Of a stretch of 64,000 nt of DNA, positions 41,158 through 49,476 are shown in pieces. Within the stretch, counting starts at the first letter, position 1; each line of letters begins with the position of its first letter. Source of the stretch: Undibacterium parvum (GTDB lineage Bacteria > Pseudomonadota > Gammaproteobacteria > Burkholderiales > Burkholderiaceae_D); contig NZ_CP034464.1 in the NCBI RefSeq assembly GCF_003955735.1, positions 1,364,001 to 1,428,000 of the forward strand. Direction: 5' to 3'. The notes under the pieces were generated by a model. That model made no database searches and was not told the origin of the DNA. It saw only the letters and a program-made list of their open reading frames with translations. A program made the position numbers and the translations under genes.

Positions 41158-42096
41158 ATGGAAAGCAGATCTCACGCCTTAATGGCAGGTTTTTTCACCA
41201 TCGCCCTGATTGCTTTGGCCACAGTATTTGCGCTGTGGTTAGGGCGCGACCGGATACAAAGAACGCCGTATCTGATCGCCACTAAACTCTCGGTAGCCGG
41301 CTTAAATTTACAAGCCGCAGTGCGTTATAAAGGGATTAAGGTCGGCAATGTCACCGACATCGATTTTGACGATAGCAATCCCGGCCAGATTTTACTCAGA
41401 ATTGATGTTTTGCCGGACACTCCAGTCACGCCTGCGACCTTTGCGACTTTAGGTTATCAGGGTGTGACAGGCATTGCCTATGTACAGTTAGATGAAGACA
41501 CCACTTCATCACCGGCATCGGCCCTAGAAAAAATCAGCGGTATGCAGCGCATACCACTGCGTCCGGGCATGATGCAAAATCTAGAACAACGCGGTATGGC
41601 GATTTTGAACCAGACCGAAGAACTCAGTAAGCGCCTCAACAGCCTGCTGGACCCAGATAATCGCAAATCACTCGTCACTGCAGTCGACAACATAGGTCGT
41701 GCCGCAGCTGCCTGGCAAACAGTCCCAGGAAAACTCGAGCCTACGCTGGATAAACTCCCGGTCTTAATCGAACAGGTGCAAGGCAGTGCGGCCGCCTTTA
41801 AGGTGTTTTCTGCCGATGCCAGCCGCATGAGTAATAACTTCAATTTATTGGCGAGTAAGCTGCAGGCTAGTGATGGTACGGTCGCCAAACTTAATCTGGC
41901 CGCCGATCACATTAGCGAGGGGGTAACGCAAGAAACCCTGCCTGCCATCAACTCTTTAAGTCGTGAGGCCCGCAGCTCTATGCGTTCCTTGACGCGCGCT
42001 GTAGAAAACCTCAATGACAGACCGCAAAGTATCTTATTCGGCAATAACGCAGCGCAGCCTGGCCCTGGTGAAGCTGGTTTTGTCGCGCCTAAATAA
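41158..42096 (+). CDS. MCE/MlaD family protein
   Basis: 312 residues from ATG at 41158 (MESRSHALMAGFFTIALIAL); the upstream in-frame extension lies within the ATPase gene. One membrane helix (about 8-28) anchors it, followed by a single MCE domain (about 40-118; GLNLQAAVRYKGIKVGNV) and a long helical C-terminal part (about 150-290). MCE proteins form hexameric rings or tubes that carry lipids through the periplasm; the long helical part suggests a PqiB/YebT-like or Mce-like needle rather than the short MlaD. An AAGGAG lies 13 bases upstream, a little far. Confidence 0.88.
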   Translation: MESRSHALMAGFFTIALIALATVFALWLGRDRIQRTPYLIATKLSVAGLNLQAAVRYKGIKVGNVTDIDFDDSNPGQILLRIDVLPDTPVTPATFATLGYQGVTGIAYVQLDEDTTSSPASALEKISGMQRIPLRPGMMQNLEQRGMAILNQTEELSKRLNSLLDPDNRKSLVTAVDNIGRAAAAWQTVPGKLEPTLDKLPVLIEQVQGSAAAFKVFSADASRMSNNFNLLASKLQASDGTVAKLNLAADHISEGVTQETLPAINSLSREARSSMRSLTRAVENLNDRPQSILFGNNAAQPGPGEAGFVAPK

Positions 42097-42109
42097 ACGA
42101 AAGAATCTG

Positions 42110-42715
42110 ATGCTATCTCCCCGTCTAGCCAAACTTTGTCTCAGCCTCTCGATGGCGACACTATTACAGGCCTGCGCTGGCAGCGCCACCGCGCCGCGTT
42201 TCAACTATGACTTCGGTGCGCTACCGATCAGCAGTCTAGCCAGCAATGCAAAAATCGCGATCAGTCTGGCCGATGTCAGCGCGCCCGCCACTCTGGACAG
42301 TAATGCCATGCTTTACAGATTGGACTACGACAATGCTCAAATGCTGCGCCCGTATGCCCAACATCGTTGGAGCATGCCACCAGCGCAGCTAATGACGCAA
42401 AGAATCAAAGCAAGAATGGCAACAGCGGACGCCACCGTAGTTTCTGTCGCTGATGGCGTCAGCGATTTACCGATTTTAAAGATTGATCTCGATGAATTTA
42501 CCCAGATTTTTAGCAGCGCCAGCCAAAGCCATGCCCAGATCAGCTTGCGTGCCACCCTAGTGAAAAGAAATAAACTGATCGCGCAGCGCTATTTTAGCCT
42601 GGCCACCAAGTCAGACAGCGCCGATGCCCCTGGCGGCGCCAAAGCCATGCAGATCGCGGTCGACAGCAGCATCAGCGAGATCATGCTGTGGTTGCAAACT
42701 AATTCAGGAAACTAA
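42110..42715 (+). CDS. ABC-type transport auxiliary lipoprotein (PqiC-like)
   Basis: 201 residues from ATG at 42110 (MLSPRLAKLCLSLSMATLLQ). The lipobox LLQAC marks lipoprotein processing at the cysteine near residue 23. The body resembles the PF03886 transport auxiliary component (ISLADVSAPATLDSNAMLYR, then QRIKARMATADATV), which includes PqiC/YmbA. In PqiABC this outer-membrane lipoprotein caps the MCE needle, so this set of four genes looks like a complete MCE lipid conduit. The frame is open further upstream across the end of the MCE gene, but the lipoprotein signal fixes the start. Confidence 0.82.
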   Translation: MLSPRLAKLCLSLSMATLLQACAGSATAPRFNYDFGALPISSLASNAKIAISLADVSAPATLDSNAMLYRLDYDNAQMLRPYAQHRWSMPPAQLMTQRIKARMATADATVVSVADGVSDLPILKIDLDEFTQIFSSASQSHAQISLRATLVKRNKLIAQRYFSLATKSDSADAPGGAKAMQIAVDSSISEIMLWLQTNSGN

Positions 42716-42749
42716 TTCGCACGCATCATTCCCCACACTGAGCAAAAGC

Positions 42750-43940
42750 ATGCCAACGACTCCGCCACTCGTAGCCGAAGCTTCCCCGTTTTCGCGCGCC
42801 GCTTTAGTGGCTTATCTGTTTTTGATAATGTACGCCAGTTGGTACCCGTTCTCAGGCTGGCAAACAGATAATTTAGTGGCGATACTCGACGTCGCCAGAC
42901 AGTGGCCACGCTATTGGACAGCCTTTGACGCCAGCATTAACGTGGTCGGCTACCTGCCTTTGGGTGTCTTACTGGTTTTTGCCCTGTATCCGCTATGCTC
43001 TCGACCAGTCTCCGTATTGCTGGCAACCATCGCTGGCACCCTTTTATCGGTCACGATGGAGGGTGTACAGTATTTCCTACCTAGCCGCGTGACCTCAATC
43101 TTAGACGTGATCACCAATAGTAGCGGTACGCTTTTGGGGGCACTGCTTGGTGCGCTCTTGATACCCAGTGTGCTGGAGAAAGGCCGCTTGCGTTTATTGC
43201 GCAGACAATGGCTACACCACGAGGCTAGCCGTGAAATGCTGATATTAGGCCTATGGCCATTGGCCCAGATCTACCCGCAAGCCTATCTGTTTGGTCTCGG
43301 CCAGATTTTGCCCTTAATATCATTCTGGCTGGATGAGTATTTTGCTATCGATATCGATTTAAGTGCAGTATTGCTACAGGGCCTGGAACTCGATGCCGCT
43401 GAATACCTACTCTCCGAAACCATCATCACGGCTTGCGGCGCCACCGGCGCCGTCTTGATTTGTCTCTTCATTCTGAACCGGCACGCGCCTAAATTTTGGC
43501 TGTCTAGCCTATTACTAGTCGCCGCGGTCTGTACCAAGGCCTTGGCCAGCGCCTTACTGTTCAAACCTGAATATGCCTTCGGCTGGCTGACACCTGGTGC
43601 GCGTGGCGGCTTACTGATCAGTGCCATCATGCTGTATGGTTTTTCTTTCGCACCTTCGCGCGCACAAAGGCGACTAGCGATCTTGATGCTCTTGATTAGT
43701 TTAATCCTGATTAATCTCGTCCCTAGCAATCCCTACTTCTTGCTCAGCATGCAAAATCTAACGCATGGAAAATTTCTTAATTTTTACGGTGCAGCCCAAT
43801 TTCTCTCCATCTGCTGGCCTTTGCTCGCACTTTGGTATTTATTTGATCGGCCAATACCCGCATCGCCACTAGTTGAGCCACAAGCGGGCGACCTGTACAA
43901 CGACACGGTAACGGCACCACATCAAACAAAACAGCAATAG
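42750..43940 (+). CDS. VanZ-family membrane protein
   Basis: 396 residues from ATG at 42750 (MPTTPPLVAEASPFSR); the longer open frame overlaps the lipoprotein gene. The N-terminal VanZ-like region shows YASWYPFSGW, INVVGYLPLGVLL and the acidic motif MEGVQYFLPSRVTSILDV. About nine membrane helices in all. VanZ proteins are named after a teicoplanin-resistance accessory protein, but most, including this, have no known role; some affect envelope or exopolysaccharide traits. It may belong to the transcript of the MCE genes, 34 bases upstream. Confidence 0.8.
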   Translation: MPTTPPLVAEASPFSRAALVAYLFLIMYASWYPFSGWQTDNLVAILDVARQWPRYWTAFDASINVVGYLPLGVLLVFALYPLCSRPVSVLLATIAGTLLSVTMEGVQYFLPSRVTSILDVITNSSGTLLGALLGALLIPSVLEKGRLRLLRRQWLHHEASREMLILGLWPLAQIYPQAYLFGLGQILPLISFWLDEYFAIDIDLSAVLLQGLELDAAEYLLSETIITACGATGAVLICLFILNRHAPKFWLSSLLLVAAVCTKALASALLFKPEYAFGWLTPGARGGLLISAIMLYGFSFAPSRAQRRLAILMLLISLILINLVPSNPYFLLSMQNLTHGKFLNFYGAAQFLSICWPLLALWYLFDRPIPASPLVEPQAGDLYNDTVTAPHQTKQQ

Positions 43941-43955
43941 AACGGGCGCACCTGG

Positions 43956-43995
43956 CGTGCCTCATCGTGCTTCATCGCGCCTCAGCGTGTATCAT
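43956..43995. repeat. four tandem 10-base repeats before the ferredoxin gene
   Basis: CGTGCCTCAT, CGTGCTTCAT, CGCGCCTCAG and CGTGTATCAT stand head to tail, ending 31 bases before the ferredoxin ATG. One repeat per helical turn could be a binding array, or simple slippage. Confidence 0.6.
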
Positions 43996-44026
43996 ACGGG
44001 CTCACTCCGCAATCAGAAAATTTACC

Positions 44027-44344
44027 ATGGCTGACACACCCTATTTTCAAAAGCATGTTTTCTTTTGCATGAACCAACGCGAAGATGGCCGCCCTTGCTG
44101 TGCCGAACGCGGCGCGCAAGCAGCGCAAGAACATACCAAAAAACGCATCAAACAACTCGATTTGAATGGTCCGGGGAAAATCCGCATCAACAAAGCGGCC
44201 TGTCTCGATCGTTGCGATGAAGGCCCGGTGCTGGTGGTGTATCCACAAGGAACCTGGTACACCTATGTCGATCAATCCGACATAGACGAAATCATCGAGG
44301 TCGACTTGGTCGGCGGTGGTATCGTCGAACGCCTGAAGGTTTAA
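44027..44344 (+). CDS. thioredoxin-like [2Fe-2S] ferredoxin
   Basis: 105 residues from ATG at 44027 (MADTPYFQKHVFFCMNQRED). Cysteines at 14 and 24/25 plus the pair in AACLDRCDEGP give the ligand pattern of thioredoxin-fold 2Fe-2S ferredoxins. The YPQGTWYTYVDQSDIDEIIE C-terminal region is also typical. It is cytoplasmic, probably an electron carrier of unknown partner. A hydrolase gene follows 11 bases later, suggesting an operon. The preceding in-frame codons overlap the 10-base repeats and are not thought to be translated. Confidence 0.88.
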   Translation: MADTPYFQKHVFFCMNQREDGRPCCAERGAQAAQEHTKKRIKQLDLNGPGKIRINKAACLDRCDEGPVLVVYPQGTWYTYVDQSDIDEIIEVDLVGGGIVERLKV

Positions 44345-44355
44345 ACTGAACCAGT

Positions 44356-44988
44356 ATGAATGCACAAACAGAGTATTTTTTAATCCCCGGTGCGGTTGGT
44401 CAACTTGAATGCGCGCTCGACCTGCCCGATCCTGAAATTGTCGCTGCGCCGCGTGGCTTGGCACTGGTAGCACATCCGCATCCGCTGTATGGCGGCACCA
44501 TGGATAACAAGGTCACCCAGACTTTGGCACGCACTTTTGTCTCTCTGGGCTACGCCACGGTACGCATGAATTTCCGTGGCGTCGGAAAATCGGCAGGCAG
44601 CCACGATACTGGCATAGGCGAAACCGATGATATGCATACCCTACTCAAGCATATGCGCCAGCAGTATCCGGACTTACCGCTGGTACTGGCCGGTTTTTCT
44701 TTCGGCACCTTTGTCCAGTCTTGCCTGCAACAGCGTTTGACGGTGCAAGGCGAAACCGTGCAGCGCATGGTACTGGTCGGTGCCGCAGCCGGTAAGTGGG
44801 CGATGCCCGAGATCCCGGCCAGCACGATTTTGATTCATGGCGAGCTCGATGACACTATCCCCCTGCAAGCCGTATTCGACTGGTTGCGTCCCCAGGATAT
44901 TCCTGTGGTCGTGATTCCCGGTGCCGATCATTTTTTTCACCGTCGCCTGCAACATATCAAGAATCTCGTGGTCAATATGTGGGATTAG
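44356..44988 (+). CDS. alpha/beta-fold hydrolase
   Basis: 210 residues. The nucleophile elbow is GFSFG (Ser about 116), the acid is probably Asp in HGELDDTIPL, and the histidine is in PGADHFFHRR, giving a complete triad. The start LVAHPHPLYGGTMDNKV is characteristic of a bacterial family of small intracellular esterase-like proteins related to dienelactone hydrolases. Substrate unknown. It follows the ferredoxin gene by 11 bases and precedes the carboxypeptidase by 68. Confidence 0.85.
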   Translation: MNAQTEYFLIPGAVGQLECALDLPDPEIVAAPRGLALVAHPHPLYGGTMDNKVTQTLARTFVSLGYATVRMNFRGVGKSAGSHDTGIGETDDMHTLLKHMRQQYPDLPLVLAGFSFGTFVQSCLQQRLTVQGETVQRMVLVGAAAGKWAMPEIPASTILIHGELDDTIPLQAVFDWLRPQDIPVVVIPGADHFFHRRLQHIKNLVVNMWD

Positions 44989-45056
44989 GTTTTTTAATCA
45001 CCACCATCGTATCGTCCTAATCGCTTTTTCAATCAGATGGTTACTTAAGTTTACTA

Positions 45057-46214
45057 ATGAAAAAATTTATCTTCAAAATCGCGCTGGCAGCACTTGCGCT
45101 GCTCCATATCTCAGTGGCGACCGCACAAAGTCTGCCGGCACCTACCATCGCCGCTAAATCCTGGTTGTTGCTCGACGCCACCAGCAATCAAGTAATCGCC
45201 TCGCAAGATCCAGCCTTACGCATAGAGCCAGCCTCATTGACCAAGATCATGACGGCGTATCTGGTGTTCTCGGCACTGAAAGACAAGAAGCTCGATCTGA
45301 ATCAAAAAGTAAACGTCTCAACCCGTGCCTGGAAGGTTGATGCCAGCAGCTCTAAAATGTTTATCGACCCAGCTACACCGGTCAGTATCAGTGATTTGCT
45401 GTACGGCCTGATCGTACAATCAGGTAACGATGCCGCAGTCGCGCTGGCAGAAGCGGTGGCCGGCAGCGAAGAAGCCTTCGTCGTGCAAATGAATCGTGAA
45501 AACGAGCGTATGGGTCTCAAATCTAGCCATTGGGGCAATCCGCATGGTTTGCCTAGCACGGAAAACTATTCTACGGCTCAGGATTTATCGACTCTGGCCT
45601 TGCGTCTGATCACTGACCATCCTGAGTTTTACAAGACTTACTACTCAACCAAGAGCTTCACTTACAATAAAATTACCCAACCGAACCGCAACCGCCTACT
45701 GTGGCTAGACCCAACCGTAGACGGCATGAAAACCGGTCATACCGAAGCGGCAGGATACTGTCTGATCTCGTCGGCAAGTCGCCCTAACGGCAGCGGCCAG
45801 CGTCGCCTGATTTCTGTAGTTACCGGCACTAGCAGCGACCAGGTACGTGCGCAAGAAAGTCTGAAGTTACTCAACTGGGGCTACCTCAATTTTGATACCG
45901 TCAAACTGTATGCAAAAGGCCAGGCGATCGCGACGCCAGAAGTCTGGAAAGGTAGCCAGGCGCAAGTGAAAATAGGTTTCACCAGTGACTTGTACGTGAC
46001 CCTGCCAAAAGGCGCGGCTGCAAAACTCAAGCCAGCCTTAGAGCGCAAGGACCCGCTGGTCGCTCCGATTGCCGAGAACAGCAAAGTAGGCACGGTAAAA
46101 ATGATGCTGGACGGTAAAGCGATTGCAGAGTTCCCCGTGCTCGCCTTAGAACAAATCAATCAAGCCAGCATTTTTGGCCGCGCCTGGGATTCTATCCGTT
46201 TGATGTTTAAGTAA
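45057..46214 (+). CDS. D-alanyl-D-alanine carboxypeptidase (PBP5/6 family)
   Basis: 385 residues with signal peptide (about 1-24, ATAQ). The three penicillin-binding motifs are intact: SLTK with Ser60, SGN at 122-124 and KTG at 225-227. It trims the terminal D-Ala from peptidoglycan pentapeptides in the periplasm. The C-terminal beta domain (about 285-365) precedes a short amphipathic end (GRAWDSIRLMFK) that anchors such enzymes to the membrane surface. A terminator follows. The next gene encodes a D-amino-acid transaminase-like enzyme, and the same gene order before lipB/lipA is common in Burkholderiales. Confidence 0.95.
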   Translation: MKKFIFKIALAALALLHISVATAQSLPAPTIAAKSWLLLDATSNQVIASQDPALRIEPASLTKIMTAYLVFSALKDKKLDLNQKVNVSTRAWKVDASSSKMFIDPATPVSISDLLYGLIVQSGNDAAVALAEAVAGSEEAFVVQMNRENERMGLKSSHWGNPHGLPSTENYSTAQDLSTLALRLITDHPEFYKTYYSTKSFTYNKITQPNRNRLLWLDPTVDGMKTGHTEAAGYCLISSASRPNGSGQRRLISVVTGTSSDQVRAQESLKLLNWGYLNFDTVKLYAKGQAIATPEVWKGSQAQVKIGFTSDLYVTLPKGAAAKLKPALERKDPLVAPIAENSKVGTVKMMLDGKAIAEFPVLALEQINQASIFGRAWDSIRLMFK

Positions 46215-46284
46215 TTACATAACTACAATAACTGCACCGCTGTCATTTTCTCAATGAGATAAATTGCGATGAAGTAAAAGTCCA

Positions 46285-46334
46285 AAAACGCCAACAGCAG
46301 AGCACACAATGGCTCCCTTGTTGGCGTTTTTTTA
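46285..46334 (+). terminator. intrinsic terminator after the carboxypeptidase gene
   Basis: AAACGCCAAC and GTTGGCGTTT (10 bp) are separated by a 24-base loop and followed by seven T. It lies 70 bases after the stop codon. Confidence 0.8.
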
Positions 46335-46410
46335 TGTGTTTTTTGCATAAGCCTGTGCAGCAAACTGTGTAAGAATAGCTACTCCTCCTTCTTTACTGAC
46401 AGCACCTATC

Positions 46411-47262
46411 ATGAGCGATCCCCTGGTCTACCTGAACGGCAAAATTACCCCCTTGTCTGAAGCACATATCCCGGTGATGGATAGAGGTTTTATCTTTGGC
46501 GATGGGATTTATGAAGTGATCCCCGTGTATGGCCGCAAGATGTTCCGCGCCGATCAGCATCTGGCGCGCCTGTTTCGCAGCATGGCCGCGATAGGCATCC
46601 CCAATCCACATAGTAAAGACCAGTGGCTGGGGCTAATTAAACAGGTGATGGATGCGCATACTGCCGATGATCAGATGGTGTATTTGCAACTGACGCGCGG
46701 CGTAGCGAAGCGCGCGCATGCCTTCCCGGCCGAGATGATACCGACCGTCTTCATCATGACCGGCCCGATACCTGTGATTGCCGCTAGCGTGCGCAGCAAA
46801 GGGGTCAAATGCGTCTCTATGCTCGATCAACGTTGGTTGCATTGCGATATCAAGTCTATTTCTTTACTCGGCAATGTATTGGCAGCGCAAAACGCCGCCG
46901 AAAACGATGCCATAGAAAGCATACAATTTCGCGATGGCTATCTGACCGAGGCCTCGGCATCGAATGTCTGGATTGTCAAAGATGGCGTGCTAATGGGGCC
47001 GCCGAAAGACAATTTAATCCTGGAAGGGATACGCTACGGCTTGATAGAAGAACTGTGTGCTGCGCATCAAATCCCCTTCAAAGCACGTCGTATCAGCCGC
47101 GCAGAAGTGTTTGGCGCAGATGAAGTCTTACTCTCGTCGGCCACCAAGGAAGTGCTTGCGGTGGTAGAAATTGACGAGCAGACTATAGGAAAAGGCGTTC
47201 CCGGCCCCATATACCAATTACTGTATGCCGCTTACCAAGATGCAAAAGCGGCTAGCCTATGA
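46411..47262 (+). CDS. class IV PLP aminotransferase, D-amino acid transaminase-like
   Basis: 283 residues (MSDPLVYLNGKITPLSEAHI). The fold type IV features are the early IPVMDRGFIFGDGIYEVIPV block (split at about residues 20-39), the PLP lysine Lys148 in DIKSISLLGNV, and EASASNVWIV with the phosphate-binding context. It fits D-alanine transaminases, which interconvert D-Ala and D-Glu for peptidoglycan, better than branched-chain transaminases, and its neighbour is a D-Ala carboxypeptidase. Exact substrate is not certain. ybeD follows. Confidence 0.85.
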   Translation: MSDPLVYLNGKITPLSEAHIPVMDRGFIFGDGIYEVIPVYGRKMFRADQHLARLFRSMAAIGIPNPHSKDQWLGLIKQVMDAHTADDQMVYLQLTRGVAKRAHAFPAEMIPTVFIMTGPIPVIAASVRSKGVKCVSMLDQRWLHCDIKSISLLGNVLAAQNAAENDAIESIQFRDGYLTEASASNVWIVKDGVLMGPPKDNLILEGIRYGLIEELCAAHQIPFKARRISRAEVFGADEVLLSSATKEVLAVVEIDEQTIGKGVPGPIYQLLYAAYQDAKAASL

Positions 47263-47305
47263 AGAACGATTAAATAAAAGAACGATTAGAAAGACCGAGC
47301 ACATC

Positions 47306-47587
47306 ATGAACATGCCAGACATTCCCCACGATCAAAGTCTGATCGAATACCCCAGTGATTTCCCCATCAAAATTATGGGCATCATGCAAGAATCCTTCGC
47401 CCAGACTATCGTCGAGGTAGTCACTCTACACGACCCGACTTTTCACGCCGGCAAGATGGAAATGCGTCCCTCCAGCAAAGGCAACTATCTGTCATTAACG
47501 GTGACGATACTGGCGGTGAATCGCGAGCAACTCGATAATCTTTATCGTGCGCTGTCGTCCCATCCTATGGTGAAAATGGTGCTATAA
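47306..47587 (+). CDS. ybeD: DUF493 family protein YbeD
   Basis: 93 residues from ATG at 47306 (MNMPDIPHDQSLIEYPSDFP). The conserved core (YPSDFPIKIMGIM, then TFHAGKMEMRPSSKGNYLSL) and the C-terminal LYRALSSHPMVKMVL identify DUF493, an ACT-like regulatory fold. YbeD accompanies lipB in many proteobacteria, and a link to lipoate metabolism is presumed from that. Here lipB begins 1.9 kb downstream, separated by a regulator and two small genes. A longer open frame overlapping the transaminase end is rejected. Confidence 0.92.
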   Translation: MNMPDIPHDQSLIEYPSDFPIKIMGIMQESFAQTIVEVVTLHDPTFHAGKMEMRPSSKGNYLSLTVTILAVNREQLDNLYRALSSHPMVKMVL

Positions 47588-47595
47588 ATACCACG

Positions 47596-47623
47596 GGGTG
47601 CCGCTACAGCAATGGCGGCACCC
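47596..47623. terminator. hairpin after ybeD
   Basis: GGGTGCCGC / GCGGCACCC, a perfect 9-bp stem with a 10-base loop, starts 8 bases after the ybeD stop codon. Only a loose T-rich stretch follows, so termination efficiency is unclear. The rest of the gap to 47817 contains one half copy of the palindromic repeat and nothing else recognised. Confidence 0.55.
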
Positions 47624-47747
47624 AAACGGTGTACACCTGCTTTATTTTATCGCCAGACCCAGGCTATCTCCTGCGCCATTTCAGCCTGAAGTTCACACCG
47701 CCACATTCTAGCCATCCACAGATACTCCCACCCAGTACATTTTTAAT

Positions 47748-47766
47748 GCGCAATGAATATGTGCGC
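47748..47766. repeat. half copy of the palindromic repeat family (or related motif)
   Basis: GCGCAATGAATATGTGCGC is nearly identical to 13692-13710 (two differences) and resembles the arms of the five complete elements. Confidence 0.4.
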
Positions 47767-47817
47767 AAATGGCATACTTTTCTAAAAATATGGGGGGAGT
47801 ATATATAAAAATCATTG

Positions 47818-48717
47818 TCATTGAGCTTGCCCGCTGGCGATTTCCTGCAGTAGCCATTCGCGAAACGCGCGCACTTGCGGCTGCTCCAAAGCGCGCGCTG
47901 GATACACCAGATAATACGAAGACGGACTGGGCAAGGCGATCTCAAACAGGCGCAGCAACTGGCCGCTCGCCACCTCGCTTTGCACTATGCTATGACGCCC
48001 CAGCGCGATGCCGCGCCCATTGTGGGCAGCGCGCGCTAGCATCGATGAATCTTGGTACAGCAGACCACCGCTAGGTTCGGCAAGATCGAGCCCCGCCAGA
48101 CGAAACCAGCCCAGCCAAGGCTCATCATGGCAACGCAGCAATTGGGATGGCAACAACTCTTGTGGCGTTTTAGGCAATGCCCCTTCGTTATAGTGCGGAC
48201 TTACCACTGGGTAATACACATCATCCATCAAATGCTCACTACGCAAACCGGGCGCTTGCGCACCGACGCCAAAGCGTATCGCGATGTCCACGCCTTCTTT
48301 CGCAAAATCCACTTTATGATTGCTCGAATGCAAATTCACCTCCATCTCCGGGAAAATTTCTATAAAACGCTCCAGGCGCGGTGCTAACCAGCGCGCCGCA
48401 AACGAGGGCAAAGTGCTGATGGTAAGGCGCGTCTGGCGCTGAGCATCTTGCAGCGCCGCCGCTGCTAGTGCGATCTGGCTTAAAGAAGTGCGTATCACTT
48501 CGGCAAAGCGCAACCCCTCTGCGGTGACCGCGATTCTCTTTCCATTGCGGGTAAATAATTCTAATCCCAGTTCTTGCTCCAGCGCCCTGACCTGATGACT
48601 GATAGCCCCATGTGTCAGATGGATTTCTTCGGCGGCGCGCGAAAAATTCTGATGTCTGGCCGCAGCCTCAAAAGCACGCAGAGCAGCCAGATTAGGCAAA
48701 CGGCGAAAATCAGACAT
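47818..48717 (-). CDS. LysR-type transcriptional regulator, GcvA-like
   Basis: 299 residues. The N-terminal winged helix-turn-helix (about 8-67; NFSRAAEEIHLTHGAISHQV, with RLPNLAALRAFEAAARH before it) and the type 2 periplasmic-binding-fold effector domain (about 95-295) are clear. The helix-turn-helix wording is that of GcvA, the glycine cleavage regulator, but that subgroup has many functions. It is divergent from the DUF2917 gene (150-base gap), a pairing frequent in Burkholderiales, so that gene is the likely target. Effector unknown. Confidence 0.9.
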   Translation of the reverse strand: MSDFRRLPNLAALRAFEAAARHQNFSRAAEEIHLTHGAISHQVRALEQELGLELFTRNGKRIAVTAEGLRFAEVIRTSLSQIALAAAALQDAQRQTRLTISTLPSFAARWLAPRLERFIEIFPEMEVNLHSSNHKVDFAKEGVDIAIRFGVGAQAPGLRSEHLMDDVYYPVVSPHYNEGALPKTPQELLPSQLLRCHDEPWLGWFRLAGLDLAEPSGGLLYQDSSMLARAAHNGRGIALGRHSIVQSEVASGQLLRLFEIALPSPSSYYLVYPARALEQPQVRAFREWLLQEIASGQAQ

Positions 48718-48867
48718 AGGAGAGCCCTTACTTAAACAGTAGTGATGTGAAAAATATTAGCAAGACTAAGGAATATTACTCGTTTTGCAAGCACTGTGCC
48801 TTGCTCTAGAATGAATTCATCAAGCAGGCAAACCACCCATCTCATGGGCGTAACAAGGAGCAATAAA

Positions 48868-49158
48868 ATGTTAATAGAATTCACAAAGGATGTCCATCAA
48901 CTGGCGCCTGGCGCGCTCATTTCCTTTCAACTTAAGCATGCACAGCTTCTGCAGATAGCGGGAGGCCGGGTCTGGCTCACCATAGAAGGCGACGCCAGAG
49001 ACCATTGGCTACAGGCTGGCGCTAGCCTGATTTTACCCGCCGCGCGCCTGATCGTGATAGAGGCAGAGCGCGCCGGTAGTAGCTTGCATCTGCAAAAACC
49101 GCAAAATAGCGCGTTTGCCGCAGATAAATTCGCGCTTACTGAGGAAACTATCGCCTAG
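48868..49158 (+). CDS. DUF2917 domain protein
   Basis: 96 residues from ATG at 48868, which has AAGGAG at ideal distance; the longer frame upstream is rejected. The core ALISFQLKHAQLLQIAGGRV followed by WLTIEGDARDHWLQAG matches DUF2917, a small cupin-like beta domain. No signal peptide. It is divergently arranged with the GcvA-like regulator. Function unknown; I infer regulation by that neighbour. Confidence 0.8.
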   Translation: MLIEFTKDVHQLAPGALISFQLKHAQLLQIAGGRVWLTIEGDARDHWLQAGASLILPAARLIVIEAERAGSSLHLQKPQNSAFAADKFALTEETIA

Positions 49159-49256
49159 CGTGAAGAGCAAGCATAGAAAATTTGGTCAACAAAGCGGTAT
49201 CATAGCGCCCTCGGCAATTGCTACAACTCGTACAATTCGTAAAGACTAGGGACACT

Positions 49257-49472
49257 ATGGCAAGCTTGGAAGAAATCGTCAGCAAACAAAAACTCGGTGC
49301 CAAGTTTGTACTGTCCGCCCCCATGCTGGGCATGGATATTGCCACCTTTGATACGCAAGCAGCGCTGTGGGCCGAGCACGGCGGCCCAGGCTTTGAGGCG
49401 GCCGGTGTGCCTTTTCGCAAAGTCATAGACGGCCAGTTCCTGATACAGCGACTTACCGTCGTCAAGGTCTAA
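49257..49472 (+). CDS. small protein of unknown function upstream of lipB
   Basis: 71 residues from ATG at 49257 ([20 protein letters not shown]), with AGGGA upstream. No signal peptide or membrane helix. The sequence [20 protein letters not shown], the Gly/Pro stretch [15 protein letters not shown] and the closing [15 protein letters not shown] look like an alpha/beta domain. I do not recognise the family. It ends 4 bases before the lipB start and is therefore likely cotranscribed and translationally coupled to it. Confidence 0.7.
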   Translation: MASLEEIVSKQKLGAKFVLSAPMLGMDIATFDTQAALWAEHGGPGFEAAGVPFRKVIDGQFLIQRLTVVKV

Positions 49473-49476
49473 GCAA

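Noticed and set aside
42624..42749. Upstream extension of the VanZ-family gene
   Set aside because: Overlaps the lipoprotein gene in another frame and lacks hydrophobic or conserved residues; ATG at 42750 chosen.
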